Shown here: positions 19,150 to 29,929 of the stretch, piece after piece
Numbering within the stretch: the stretch's first letter is position 1
How the letters are laid out: every line of letters begins with the position of its first letter
Origin: Paralithodes platypus
Lineage: Eukaryota; Arthropoda; Malacostraca; Decapoda; Lithodidae
DNA length: 64,000 bases
Reading direction: 5' to 3'
NCBI GenBank assembly: GCA_032716605.1
Contig: CM064509.1
Location: forward strand, 40,832,866 to 40,896,865
Notes under the pieces: generated by a model
Seen by the model: only the letters and a program-made list of their open reading frames with translations
What the model was told of the DNA's origin: nothing
Databases searched by the model: none
Translations under genes and position numbers: made by a program

Positions 19150-20325
19150 CTACACCTTCATGTGGAGTTTAACACCGTAAGTATCACTCGCAAATTGGAC
19201 GTAAAGGGTGTTGTATTTGTAATCATAAAGGGACGAATATGTACATAGCATTCTACGGCCAATCACCAAGTCATACGACCCTTTACCATCATAATAGGTG
19301 ATTGAATGGTCGATATATTTACCCTTGTCTATTTCAAAGCTAAATGTTTCAGGGACCTGTATGTTGGCTGCTTCTAACCTCTCAGAACAACTAGGCAACA
19401 CACAAAGCCCAGGCCCCATCCCTGAGTCCAAGAGAACGTCAAAGGTTTCTTTACCAATGCAGTGCCTCTCTTTGCCCACAATTCTTCCTTTCAGTATCGG
19501 TTGTTTCACAAGGCCCTTATGAATGGTAAACTTTTGGTGGCGTACTGGCCTATCAAATGCGTGTAGGCATTTGAAATAAAGTCTCGGGGAAGTGTAGGAG
19601 AAGTGCTGGACGGCGTTTAAGCGAGCGAGAGTCGGACGGCCAATAACATCAACCCCCGCTATGGCCGAATCCGAACTCACAATTACCTTGACTTCCATGT
19701 AAAATTTCTGCCCATTTTTGAGACAGACTTCTACATTGGGGAATGTTAACGCAGGACAAGTTATACATCCCGTCCAACATTCAATTTTACATATTACCAA
19801 TCTGTAGGGATAGTTGTCTATAAGTTCTAAGATCTTTGCGGTTTTCATTGAAACTAAATTCATGGTAGAGCCAGAGTCAAGCAGGAAATCTACATTATGC
19901 TTGTTTATGTTAACTGGCAACGTGGTCAGGCTCTGTAGGCTACGCAGGTCGGTGAAATCTAATGGGCAGAGATCTACTGCCGAAAGTTTGGACAATTTCA
20001 CCAGAGGATTGCGGGTTACTTTCTTAGGTTTGGGCACTATACGGAAACACAACCCTTGACCATGTTTCTCACCCGTACCGCCAACCCTCGCACAGCAGCC
20101 GATGTTTAGCTTTCTGTCCATTGCTTTGGTCGCCCGTTGCTCTCCCTTCTTCCACTGTTTCTTTTCCAGCATTTTCCTATCCATAACCTTGGCCCTTTCT
20201 GCTGCCCGCTTCTTAGCTCTCGCATCCCGTCGTAGTGCTTCTATTTTGACGTCCATATTACAGTTTTTGTCAAAATATGTTACGTTAGCAATGTCCCGGG
20301 AGTCGCGGTCAGCCAATGAGCACAT
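19150..20325 (-). CDS. Protein with two retropepsin-like motifs, intact 391-aa ORF
   Basis: The ORF is uninterrupted from ATG (20325) to stop. Residues about 25-72 are strongly basic and probably coiled (RRDARAKKRAAERAK). Residues 146-160 hold VDFLLDSGSTMNLVS, a retropepsin active-site motif, with a VDVIGRPTL flap-partner motif at 225-233. A second set follows: FDVLLDSGMGPGLCVL at 295-310 with YDLVIGRRML at 351-360. The two DSG motifs are exactly 150 residues apart. Retroelement proteases normally have one such domain and act as dimers, so this could fold as a single-chain pair. No reverse transcriptase, integrase or LTR was seen nearby. It may be a domesticated protease, a fragment of an unknown element, or a host gene. 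Confidence 0.75.
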   Translation of the reverse strand: MCSLADRDSRDIANVTYFDKNCNMDVKIEALRRDARAKKRAAERAKVMDRKMLEKKQWKKGEQRATKAMDRKLNIGCCARVGGTGEKHGQGLCFRIVPKPKKVTRNPLVKLSKLSAVDLCPLDFTDLRSLQSLTTLPVNINKHNVDFLLDSGSTMNLVSMKTAKILELIDNYPYRLVICKIECWTGCITCPALTFPNVEVCLKNGQKFYMEVKVIVSSDSAIAGVDVIGRPTLARLNAVQHFSYTSPRLYFKCLHAFDRPVRHQKFTIHKGLVKQPILKGRIVGKERHCIGKETFDVLLDSGMGPGLCVLPSCSERLEAANIQVPETFSFEIDKGKYIDHSITYYDGKGSYDLVIGRRMLCTYSSLYDYKYNTLYVQFASDTYGVKLHMKV

Positions 20326-20339
20326 TATTGTTGATTAAT

Positions 20340-21130
20340 TAACTTTAAATTATCAACTTTATATGATCAAAATACAGTGAGTCTATTTTATAACGGCTAC
20401 TATGTTCTCTCACTGATGGCCGCACAGGAAGTGTGTGGTGTGTGACACTTTAAAAGCGTTGTGAGGATATCCCAATATTTTGTTATTTTACCCATGCCAA
20501 TATTAGTGGTGAGGGAAGAAAACCACTTCTAAAAATAGTATAACGTTGTCTATAGCACCATACTAATGGTGTGTGTGTATATAGATGATTTGTAATGTCG
20601 ATAAAATAGAGAATTTAGCTTGCTAATAAATTATATTAAAGTTCCTCCTATAAATATTTGGTTTTCTCGGAAACACTATCATAGAAAATTATTACAATTT
20701 TAGTGGGTAAACTATTATAATTCCTTGTAAAAGCAAAATTAAGCAAATTATATATTTAATCAGTTACAAAATAAACGTTCAGCTATTTATTAGGATATAA
20801 TGATTATACACACACACATAAATATATATATATATATATATATATACAGTATACATAATCAACAGTGCTAAAAGTCAAGTATTTCCTTACTAGTAGCCTA
20901 CATTGTTTGCTAGCCTACACGTTGATTCATGTAATAGAAAACAGTGTTTCTGCTTATATACGGAACTCAGGCACCTTCTAGGTCGCCAAATGTCGAATGT
21001 GACCACATAGTTAAGTTCTATTAAGTATTATATGCTACATAGGATTCATAAAGTAGATTTTTCACCATTACAGGAACAAATGAACAATATTGATTATTAT
21101 TATTATTATTATTAGTATTAGTATTAGTAT
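20340..21130. other. AT-rich stretch with CA/TA and ATT microsatellites
   Basis: This contains (CA)n then (TA)n at about 20808-20848 and (ATT)n at about 21090-21132. The part next to 20325 would be the promoter side of the minus-strand ORF, but no clear TATA or initiator could be assigned. No further gene is visible. Confidence 0.6.
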
Positions 21131-22650
21131 TATTCCCTGATTTTATACAGGATTAACGATTGATTGGGGTGAGTTCTTCAAGACTGGAATATCAGGTTTC
21201 ATGCACATACATATAAGGAATCAATAGAACATATACCGGTAAATATAATTTCGAAATGTAGTTCGTAATACAGCTTTATTTAATTAACACACTCACTGGT
21301 ATAGAAAAAGAATCAATTCACTTTGGAAAACATAGGTAGGAGCAATAGATTCAGTATCAAGCTTGGTCTTTCAAATCTAGCACGATCGTGGATCTGGATG
21401 GAGCGTGCACTGCCACTTTCAACACTCAGGTATTATTCTTCTGAGATAGGCTAAGTACAAGATACAAGATTAGAAGAAAGTCACTCGAAGGGCACTGGTT
21501 AAGTTCTCATAAGTATATGGTGAAGTTCGTTGATTATGCCTAAGGCTTAGTTATTTTATTTAGATGTTGAGCTAACTTCAGGTCTCAAATTTCGCAAGAT
21601 CTGGTAGAGTGAGTAGACAACTATTGGAATTCGTCACTGAGATTAATTTGCTTTACGACCTATCCCACAAGCTTTTGGGATCTCAGAATATCTATACCAT
21701 AATCTCCCAATTAGGAAGAACTCGTTATGTGGCTGAGGGTAAATATTGTTGCGGTAATTATCTCGCAATAACTTTTACTGGTACGAATTCTCGGGCAATG
21801 AACAGGGAACTCTAGGAATCGAACTTGAAACACTCGTCATAGCTAGCAAATAACTTTAAAATGAGCATAGGTAAAACAACGATCTGGTGGTACAGTATCT
21901 CCGCACTGATACAAATGATAGTCAATAGTGCACTGTTGGGTTATCTTCTTAGATTCTCAATCTGGTGTCGTTGAGGACTTCTCGGCTGCTCCGGGGCCGT
22001 CCAAGGGGTCCAGTCGTGTGAAGAAGTTACAGATGGGCCATCAACCGTTGATGAAGTTCTGTTCAGGTACTCTCTGGGCTAGGATTTTTAATGTTATGCT
22101 TCAGGCTGAGGCCGGATTAGCACACCATCGGACCAACGCAAGAGGAGTATACACAAGGACTCTTCTTGACTGTCTCTAATCTTTATGAGAGGTTCAAAGA
22201 ACTCAGGCGGTTTTACCCTTTTAGTTTACAAATTCTGGTGGGTTGCCACAGACAAAATGTGCCTAGGATCTATTTATGCTAAGTGCTCCTAAGAGTATCT
22301 CGCATAGACCCTTCTAACACAAAAGATCTTTCTATCCTAGATCTCTGTGAGTTAAGTACAAGTCAGATGTCTAAAATAATAAAGTATTGAAAGGTAGAGA
22401 GTCCTTCGTCTTTCAATATTTATATTAGGTTAGATAAGACACTAATATAAATAACTATATTAAATTCTGGGTAGCCAGAAATAATTAGTTACGTATATGT
22501 AGTTCTTATTGCACTCTAGATAAATTATTAAAAAACTCAAGTGGAAGAGGCAATACCAGCAGTGAGTTTTTAATACACTTATTTGGGGTGAGGTATGGAA
22601 TAGTCTTCAGTTAGAGAGCAGATTGCCGTTCGTCAGAAGCGATATTACTA
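21131..22650. repeat. Dispersed repeat family E, copy 1
   Basis: Starts near CCCTGATTTTATACAGGATT and aligns in the same orientation with 44584 onward. Shared blocks include AATACAGCTTTATTTA, GGCTGCTCCG-GGCCGTCCAA, AGGCCGGATTA..AC, ACACAAAAGATCTTTCT and CCTAGATCTCTGTGAGT. Divergence with indels is substantial, so the pair is old. No ORF is convincing. An AATAAA reads on the minus strand near the left end, compatible with an LTR or non-autonomous retroelement in minus orientation. Confidence 0.7.
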
Positions 22651-23530
22651 CTTACTGAGTTTCCCTCCTCCAAGGGTTTATATAGCAGGGCTGCCCGGTG
22701 TTGCCTGGGCTGGTGGTTGGTGGATTTGCTGTTATCTGGGCTTTCCAGCCAAGTGGAAGGGGAGTTTCTGCTTTACATGTGGAGCCTTATGGTGGGGCTC
22801 ACTTAAGTAAGTAAAGAGGAAGTGGGTGCAACAATTTTTAGGGATGGAGCGAACAGGCTCTTCAAGTTGGCAAGATGGTGGAGGTGTGGGGGAAGTTGGC
22901 GTCGGGGTGTTGCCTTGGCTGGGGGTGTCCCCCTTAATCTTTGGGGTGGCTGTGCATGGGGGTTGCTGTGGATTCGTCACCTGGGTAATTCGCTCCTTAT
23001 TTCCGGCGTCCTGGATTAGATAACAGAGTTAGTAGGTACACCTAACATATAATAACAAGTGATGGAAGGGGTGTTGGCAAGAGGTTCTTTGTTGGTTGTT
23101 TTCGTGGATGATGGGGGCGGAATGCCTCGCCCGTGAAGGCCAGCTGGTTAAGTGCCTGACATTTATAAGTAAGTTACTTTACGGGGGGGGGGGAAATGAG
23201 GGGGGTGTTGGACAGCTCTCCCTTTATCTTCTCTCCTTGGATAATGTGAATGAAAAAAGAAATACAGTCAGACATACCCGTATGTGTGTATAGGCAGTTG
23301 CTAGGCAGAGTTCCCCTAGTGGTCCTTTACATCGGGGTCGAGGGGGCGGAGCATGTCGCTCCCGTGGATCGGCCGGGGGGATGAGTGGGAGTCCCTCCGT
23401 GACCTGACGTGGCTAGGCTTCTGCTGGATACCTACGTGACCCTGTTGCCTACAGAGTGGTGTTCATGGGAGAGTTTAGATGTTTATTGATATGTTTCTTC
23501 CTATGAACTAGTTTGATCTAACCTGGTTTG
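22651..23530. other. G-rich stretch without a recognised gene
   Basis: Long GGTG/GGGG-rich composition, a G run near 23183, and short ORFs in both strands that look like composition artefacts. It may be the continuation of family E or the flank of the LINE beginning at 23531. Nothing further is supported. Confidence 0.4.
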
Positions 23531-23662
23531 GTGGGGATGGGTTAGGACTTATCTGGGTTTGAGGGTGTCTGGAATGTGGAGGGAGAGAATAACAGAAAGG
23601 GGGAGTGAGGAGAGGGGGGGGGGGGGTAGTTGCCAGGCGGCCTGGCCTTCTAGTTGTTGTTG
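23531..23662 (-). repeat. 130-bp direct repeat, 3' end of the LINE
   Basis: The stretch GATGGGTTAGGACTTATCTG to CCTGGCCTTCTAGTT recurs at 27640-27770 in the same orientation. On the minus strand it directly follows the LINE stop codon and an (AAC)n run, so it is the LINE 3' UTR. Confidence 0.85.
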
Positions 23663-23678
23663 TTGTTGTTGTTGTTCC

Positions 23679-24842
23679 CTAAGCTGCCTGGCCGAACAGC
23701 CCCGAGTCCCTGAGAAAGGCCATGGCCACGATCGGGCTTTCCCACAGAGCTCTCATTGAGTGAAGATTGTGTTGTTGGCATAAGTGGTTGTGTGAAATGC
23801 AGTCTTCTATGATGTGTTTAATTGTATGGGGTGCTGTGTTACATCCCGGGCAGGCGTCGACAACGGAGTCATCCAGTCTCTTCTGATAGCTCAGGAGAGC
23901 TGGATGGTGTCCGCATCTCAGCCTGGCCAGGTGGACTCTGTCCTCGCGAGGAAGGGAGGATTCGGAAGGATGGCTTTCGGGAGGTCGTGCATGCAGCTGC
24001 GTGTTGTCTGTGAGTGAGTGGATGGATCGGTGAGAGATATGAGTATGGATGTGCTTCTGGAAGTTGGTTCGGGGTGGGCAAGGAGGGAGAGAGGACAATA
24101 ATTGTGTGTGATACCGTGTGCTGGGTGTTGTTTTGATATTTCTTGGTGTCTGTGGGTGTGTTGCCATGTAGTTTAGTGGGTGGTCTTGGTTCGTGGAGGC
24201 TGCTGCCAGGAATTGAGTGCCTCTCATGTCCAGATGGTCTTTGACTTTGAGGATTTTGGTTTCTTGATGTAGGTGATCTGTGGGTGCAGTAGCTGTGCAG
24301 CCTGTAATGATCTTCAGGGCTTTGTTTTGAATAGTCTGCAAGGTCTTATGATGTGTTTCAGCCAGGTTAGAAGCCCAGGCTGGGCCCGCGTATTCCATCA
24401 CTGATCTTATGTATTGTTTATATACTGTGGTGGTAGTTTCTTTGCTGTGTCCAAATTTCGTGTGAGCAAGTGACCTGAGGGCGTTAAGTCTGGGTGTCAG
24501 TTTCTTTTTAATGTTTGTGGTGTGCTGTTTGAATGTCATATGAGTATCATATGTTACTCCTAGGATTTTGGGTGTGTGTGTATGTGTTAGGGGTGTGTTG
24601 TTTATGATGAGTTGAGGGATGTATTCGTGTTCTCCTGTCCCACTTGTGAGCAGGGTTGCGGTGGATTTGGCTGGGGCTAGATTAAGTCTGTTTGTAGTGC
24701 ACCAGCCATGTAGTGTGTTGAGATAGGGTTGAAGGAGATCTGTTGCTCTTTTTGGGTCATGGTGTGTGCATGTGAGTGTTATGTCATCTGCATAGGAGGC
24801 TAAGTTTATTTGGGGCGTATTGGGTGTAGTTATATCGTGCAT
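23679..24842 (-). pseudogene. LINE reverse transcriptase, palm to C-terminus
   Basis: The 387-codon frame begins at MHDITTPN, just upstream of the catalytic box ASYADDITLTC (residues about 16-26). HGWCTTNRLNLAPAKSTATL, LGVTYDTHMTF, and VYKQYIRSVMEYAGPAWAS of the thumb follow. The C-terminal part holds LARLRCGHHPAL, CPGCNTAPHTIKHIIEDC, a CCHC-like knuckle common in Jockey-type LINEs. The authentic protein starts further upstream: the finger and early palm blocks (DISKAFDAI, GVPQGSALSPALFNLYMHDI) are at 24838-25060 in other frames. Frames are broken near 24900-25060 but this part is uninterrupted. Confidence 0.85.
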
Positions 24843-25065
24843 GTACAGATTGAAGAGTGCGGGCGATAGGGCGGATCCTTGTGGGACTCCGTTTGGAAAG
24901 TTTCTGATTTTAGATGACTGACCGGCAAAAGATACGTGTGCACATCTGCCTGCTAGGAAGTTGGCCAGCCACCTTTTGTGTTGTTGTGCATGTTTGTGTT
25001 GTAGATTTTGTTTGTTAGGTTGTGGCGGGGGATGGCATCGAAGGCTTTACTAATGTCGAGTGTGG

Positions 25066-26178
25066 CTAATAGTGATCTGTGTGGTGGTCTAGCTGAATTG
25101 ATGCCGTCGAAAGCTCTTTGTGTAAGGTCTGTGAGAAGAGTGTTTGTGGAGTGCAGTGGCCTAAAGCCATGTTGTGGCTAAAGCCATGTAGGGGTAGGTC
25201 AGGTGTAATTAGTTGTAATACTAGGCGTTCCATGACTTTGGAGGGGGAGCAAAGGAGTGTGATGGGGCGGTGCGAGGAGGGTAGCGTGGGGTCTTTGTTG
25301 GGTTTGGGGAATGTGATGATGATACCATGCTTCCAAATGTCTGGTATTGTGTTGTGTGAATAGCTGTAGTTTGATATGTTAGGGAGTGCTTGTATGCCTT
25401 GTGGTCCCAGGTGTCTGAGGTGTATGTTGCTTATGTTGTCTAGGCCACAGGCGGGTGAGTGCTTGAGATTGTTGATGATATGCTTTGTCTGGTGATTGGT
25501 GAAGGGTGTATAGTCAGGGTCTGTGGGGAATTGTCTCTTACGTCGGATGACACGTCGGTCGTCTTTGTGAGGTTTTAGGTGGCTGACATGTGAGAAGTGA
25601 TTGATGAGAGTGTTTGCTTGTTGTTTACATGAAGGAGTAGAGTCTGTTGTTGTGATTGCAGCATGTGATTGTGTTGTGTTGCTGTTGGAAAGTGTGATGC
25701 TGTTTAGTGTTTTGTAGAGTTTTTGGGGGTTTGTTTTGTGATCAAGTGTTTGTAGGAAGTTATTCCAATTTAGTTTTTGTTGTTCTTGTATTTTGTTGTT
25801 AGTTTGGGTGTTGAGTGCTTGAATTTGTTGTGTGATGTCTTGTGTTTGGGGTGCTGGGGAGTGTTTCAGTATGTCGCGTTGTCTGATGAGGTTTTGAATT
25901 TCTGGTGTGAAGTTGGGGTTGTGTCTTTTTCTGTTACCTCTTGGAATGTGTTTCTTGTCAGCGTTTTGGATAGTTTTATTGAGTATGTGTACAGCATTGT
26001 TGATGTTAGTGATGGGTGTACTTTTTAGAGTTGTGAAGTGTTGTTCTGTCTCATTTGTGAATGCTTCCCAGTTAGCTCTTTTATCATTGGTGTATGTGTG
26101 TTTGTGGCTAGCTGGGGTGAGTCTGGTTTTGGTGGTGATAATGATCGGGAGGTGGTCAGAGCCTAAGGTTCTGACCAC
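25066..26178 (-). pseudogene. LINE endonuclease end and RT N-terminal region
   Basis: The 370-codon frame begins with RTLGSDHLPIIITTKT, the SDH motif that ends the AP-endonuclease-like domain. A linker follows, then the RT N-terminal blocks: TNHQTKHIINNLKHSPACGLDNIS, IPDIWKHGIIITFPKPNKDP and SSHRPITLLCSPSKVMERLV. It ends in a frameshift (HHTDHY) before the DISKAF block. The order endonuclease to RT is normal for an apurinic-endonuclease LINE. Confidence 0.85.
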
Positions 26179-27314
26179 CCTCCAGGATGTTGTGGGGGCG
26201 AGTTCTGGGGAGCAAAAGGTGATGTCTGGAGATGATGGGTTATAGAGGGCTTGGTGAGGAATATGGGTATGTTGATGGATGTCGTTAAGGATGATGAGGT
26301 TATCGGTTTGGTTTTGCAGTACCAGCCCTCTGTCTGTGTCGGGGTTGTCGACAAACCAGGCCGACGTCTTGGCATTGAAGTCACCACCCAGGATGATTTG
26401 TGGGGTGTGTGGGGTGTTTGTGATGTGTTGTAAGTGTGGTCTGTATTCATTTGGTACTGTAGGGGTAGATTGGTTGTGATGTATGTGTTTATGATGGTTA
26501 TGTTGGAGTTGTTGCCAGTGCGTATTTTAATTGACTGTATTTCTGTTGTGTTATCATTTGGGGGGAGGAGGGATTTGGTTTGTACACTGGTTACTATGTA
26601 TGATATTTCTTTGTGTACCAGGGTGATGTGTCCACCGCCCCCGCCGACAGCCCGGTCTTGTCTGATGGTGGTGAAATTATGAAATGTGGGTGTTTTTTGT
26701 GTTGTGCGGAGTTTTGTTTCTTGTAAGATGGCAATGTGTATGTTGTGTTGTTTGATGAAGTGTGAGAGTTCGTGTTTCTTTGTGTTGATGCCATCTATGT
26801 TCAGTTGAAGAATGTTAATGTTATGTGCACGATGTATGTTGGGTGCTGCTGCACGAGGATGGGGTGGGGTGGGGGTGATGGGAGGGGCTGGGGGTGGGGA
26901 TGAGTGAGGTGGGGGTGGGGATTGGGGAGCAGGAGATGGGGGTTGGAATGGATTAAGATGGGTTGTGGTGTGTTGAGTTGAGGATGTGGATGGTATGGGA
27001 AGGTTAGGTGGGTTAGGGAGGAGAGGTGGACGGGTTTTAGGGGGGGGGAGTGGATGATATGGGAAGGTTAGGTGGGTTGGGGAGGAGAGGTGGACGGGTT
27101 TTAGGTGAGGGATTTGACTGGGAGAGGGAGGGGCATGAGGAACAGGTCCAGGTGTTTGTGTAGTGTTTCTTGGAGGCAAGTGTTGTGCAGGTGAAGTGGG
27201 TCCAGTTCCCGCATGAATTGCAGAGAACTGAACCCTTAGTATGGCAACTCGAAGTGATGGGTTTTGAGCAAGTTGGACATATGTATGTGTACGTGGGTCC
27301 TGGGTTGCTCTCAA
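26163..27314 (-). pseudogene. LINE proline-rich linker and endonuclease N-terminal part
   Basis: Residues about 40-165 are extremely Pro/Ser/His rich and include a duplicated block (KTRPPLLPNPPNLPI), seen in the DNA as a direct repeat near 27000 and 27060. The endonuclease then starts: NINILQLNIDGINTKKHELS, IAILQETKLR, VGGGGGHITLVHKEIS. The GDFNAK block is lost in a frameshift near 26380. The N-terminal 25 residues are out of frame relative to the PHD-like finger ORF; the shift probably lies in the G/C run near 27040. Confidence 0.8.
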
Positions 27315-27612
27315 TGTCTCCGGCTAGAAGAAGTCTTCGAGAAATGACAACCGGAGAGTCATTTCTCGGTGTAGGAAAAACTGTGTGATGTGTGTGTGTG
27401 GTGTGAGAGGTGTGGAAATTCCCGGCGCGACCGAAGCCGCTCCAAGGACCCGTGCCCCCAGGGAGGGGGCAGGGGATGGTTGTGACGGTTTGGCTCCCGA
27501 AACTGCTCCCTGCGGCCGGCATCCGGTTTTCCTCCACTGGTCGTTGATTTTGTCTTCGGCCGTGGAGGGTCGGCAGCCATCCGCAGTTGGCAGCCTCGGG
27601 AGGTGGCCCCAC
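27037..27612 (-). CDS. LINE N-terminal region: 2A ribosome-skipping motif and PHD-like zinc finger
   Basis: The 191-codon frame contains RRLLLAGDIESNPGP at residues about 92-106, a clear 2A signature (D-x-E-x-N-P-G then P), at which ribosomes skip a peptide bond. Immediately after it, CPTCSKP, CNSCGNWTHFTC and WTCSSC form a C4HC3 PHD-like finger. The downstream part is Pro-rich and merges, after a frameshift, with the endonuclease ORF. Several animal LINE families, as I recall, carry such 2A motifs at the N-terminus. Any separate product would be the 105 residues before the skip. Confidence 0.85.
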   Translation of the reverse strand: MGPPPEAANCGWLPTLHGRRQNQRPVEENRMPAAGSSFGSQTVTTIPCPLPGGTGPWSGFGRAGNFHTSHTTHTHHTVFPTPRNDSPVVISRRLLLAGDIESNPGPTYTYICPTCSKPITSSCHTKGSVLCNSCGNWTHFTCTTLASKKHYTNTWTCSSCPSLSQSNPSPKTRPPLLPNPPNLPISSTPPP

Positions 27613-27639
27613 GACGTAGACGCTGCCACATCAGGACCT

Positions 27640-27770
27640 GGGGATGGGTTAGGACTTATCTGGGTTTGAGGGTGTCTGGAATGTGGAGGGAGAGAATAAC
27701 AGAAAGGGGGAGTGAGGAGGGGGGGGGGGGGGGGGAGGGGGCAGTTGCCAGGCAGCCTGGCCTTCTAGTT
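27640..27770 (-). repeat. 130-bp direct repeat upstream of the LINE
   Basis: Near-identical to 23531-23662 (differences mostly in the G-run length and a few substitutions). On the minus strand it precedes the LINE 5' region, so the LINE lies between two copies of its own 3' UTR. Confidence 0.85.
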
Positions 27771-29438
27771 AATTGGTTTGTTGTGGTCAATCAAATCTGG
27801 TTCGGGCCGGAACTATCAGGGAAGAAAAGGATAGCGAATTCAAACTTGTGAGGTACAGGGGGTCTCAAGAACAAGGTATACAGGCGTCGTCAAAGGTATG
27901 CCTCGCAGCACTACAATTGCGTGGTGTGTTGAAACCTCTGCAATCGGAAAGGGGGGATCTCGAACTCTGATCTAACTATCTCTATACTTAGTGACTGGAG
28001 GGAACAACTGGCTAAAAGACAGAGTAATGTGGATTGTGTACTAGAAGGTGGTGCTTGACAAGAAGTGTAGTAGGGGTATGAAGAATTGGAAGAGAGGCAC
28101 AAAGGTGTTACATAATTATATACAGAACTGACATAATCTCGATAGTGATACACAAGGAACACATACACAAGGAAGGTTCTGTGGGGATATGTGGCTGCAA
28201 TGTATAGTCAATGGACAGAAGAAAACACAACGTGAGGTTATGAATATATAATTGATAGAATTGAGGAACGAAAGATAGGTGTCTTTCCTTTCTACAGTTT
28301 CCCTTAATTATGTTAACATTAGGGAGTTAGTACATCAGAAAAAAATAATAACTAGAAGGGAACACTGGGCATGGGGGCTACATACAGTATATATACTCGT
28401 AATGTAGAGAGATACCAGGTGTCTTTCCTGCATCTCTCTCTTGAGATGGTCGTATGCAGATTGATCATAATTAAACATATATAATCAACAGAGATAAATC
28501 AATACAATAACTGGGCATGGGGTTACATACCTATACCTTCGTAATGTAGAGAGATAAGAGGTGTCTTACCTTTTGTCTCTCTCTTAGATGGTTGTCATAG
28601 TTCAACATATACATAAATTAATACCATAATACATATTTTGCAGTTATGTTGTTCATAGCTGGTCGCCACGCATCTCTCTGAGGTGGTTGTATTTAGTTTT
28701 GGGCCGTAGTCAAATGCACACAAAACAATACAACAATATTGCCAGGTATGACCCTTACCTAAGCACAGACCTGCAGAACGAAAGTGTGGATGGCCTGGTG
28801 CTTACATAATCAACAACAGACACAGTGAACACATACACGATGAAGGTATTATAATCTTCGTCACATTAATATGGTGGGGCATGGTTGTTACATCAACAAT
28901 GTCAAGGATCGCCACCTTCGTAATGTGCGTACTGGGGGACATGATTGTTACGTAATACTTACATGACACGTGGGGGCGACATTGATCTCACCTAATGGAA
29001 TACCTATACCGATTACACAATAAGGAAGAATTGACATGATCATTACATATCTCGTTTCCTCAACACTCTGTAACTCCTCAGAGCTGTTACTAAGGACAAA
29101 CATCAAGGGGCCACATGGGGGCACGAAGTAAAGTAATGTGGGTTGTATACTAGAAGACTGTGATTGAAGAGACGTATAACATGTGTGGAATTAAGTGGAA
29201 GAGAGAAAAACAAAGTCGGGGATCATTATAGTTGTCCTTCCCTGCGGAGCCGGGTCCCTTCGTTCCTGGGGATCTCGTTGGGGATGGGGGTTTCGCTCCC
29301 GGGGATTTTGTTCCTGGGGTATTTCAATTATCATAGGCGAAGTTTAGTAAATATAATATCCATAATAATTACAATCCTATCAACCAAAACAATAATATAG
29401 AGATGAATAAATTAGCAAATATATACACCCATCCCCCT
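27771..29438. other. Non-coding stretch with internal repeats
   Basis: A CTGGGCATGGGG...GTAATGTAGAGAGATA block repeats about 146 bp apart (about 28364 and 28511). A GTAATGTGG-TTGT-TACTAGAAG block occurs at about 28025 and 29133. No ORF is convincing. It may be part of an unrecognised non-autonomous element. Confidence 0.5.
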
Positions 29439-29926
29439 TTAACACTCAAAGAGCGGGTGGTAGGGTATTTTACACCGTGCCGCCCAGCGGGGGGATTTTA
29501 CCCTAAATAGGGTTGTTTCCGTGCTCATTTTCATGCATAAACAAGACCCAGAGCGTAAAACAAGTATCTATCCCTGAAAAGGCATAAACAGAGCTTTCCA
29601 ATAACACCCGAACCATCCTTCTACGACCACTGGTTCTCTTGCAACGATCGTGCAACACGAGTGCAAAAACCCTAAAAAAAGGTAATTTCCTTACATAATT
29701 CCCTGTGTAGCGAGTGAGAGGAGGTGGAGGAGGGTGGAATACAGCTCAGTACACCCACGGCGGTGGTGGGGAGCGGTCATGAGGTTATTACGCTCGTCCC
29801 ACTGCTCCGCTCTCTCTCAGAGCAACATTACGTGCTGAAAATTGCACTCGACATATGTGGTGCGCCGCCACATAGTCCATATTTATTTAACTCAACATAT
29901 GTCGCGCGCCGCCAGTTATGGGTTAA
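29439..29926 (-). mobile_element. TTAA MITE family A, copy 1 (488 bp)
   Basis: TTAA at both ends. Oriented opposite to copies 2-4: its right end (GGCGCGCGACATATG-type in reverse) equals the left end of the others. Shared blocks include TGTTTATGCATGAAAAxGAGC, GTCATTGGAAAGCTC-type and CTGAGAGAGAGCGG. Probably mobilised by a piggyBac-type transposase. Confidence 0.85.
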
Positions 29927-29929
29927 AGG

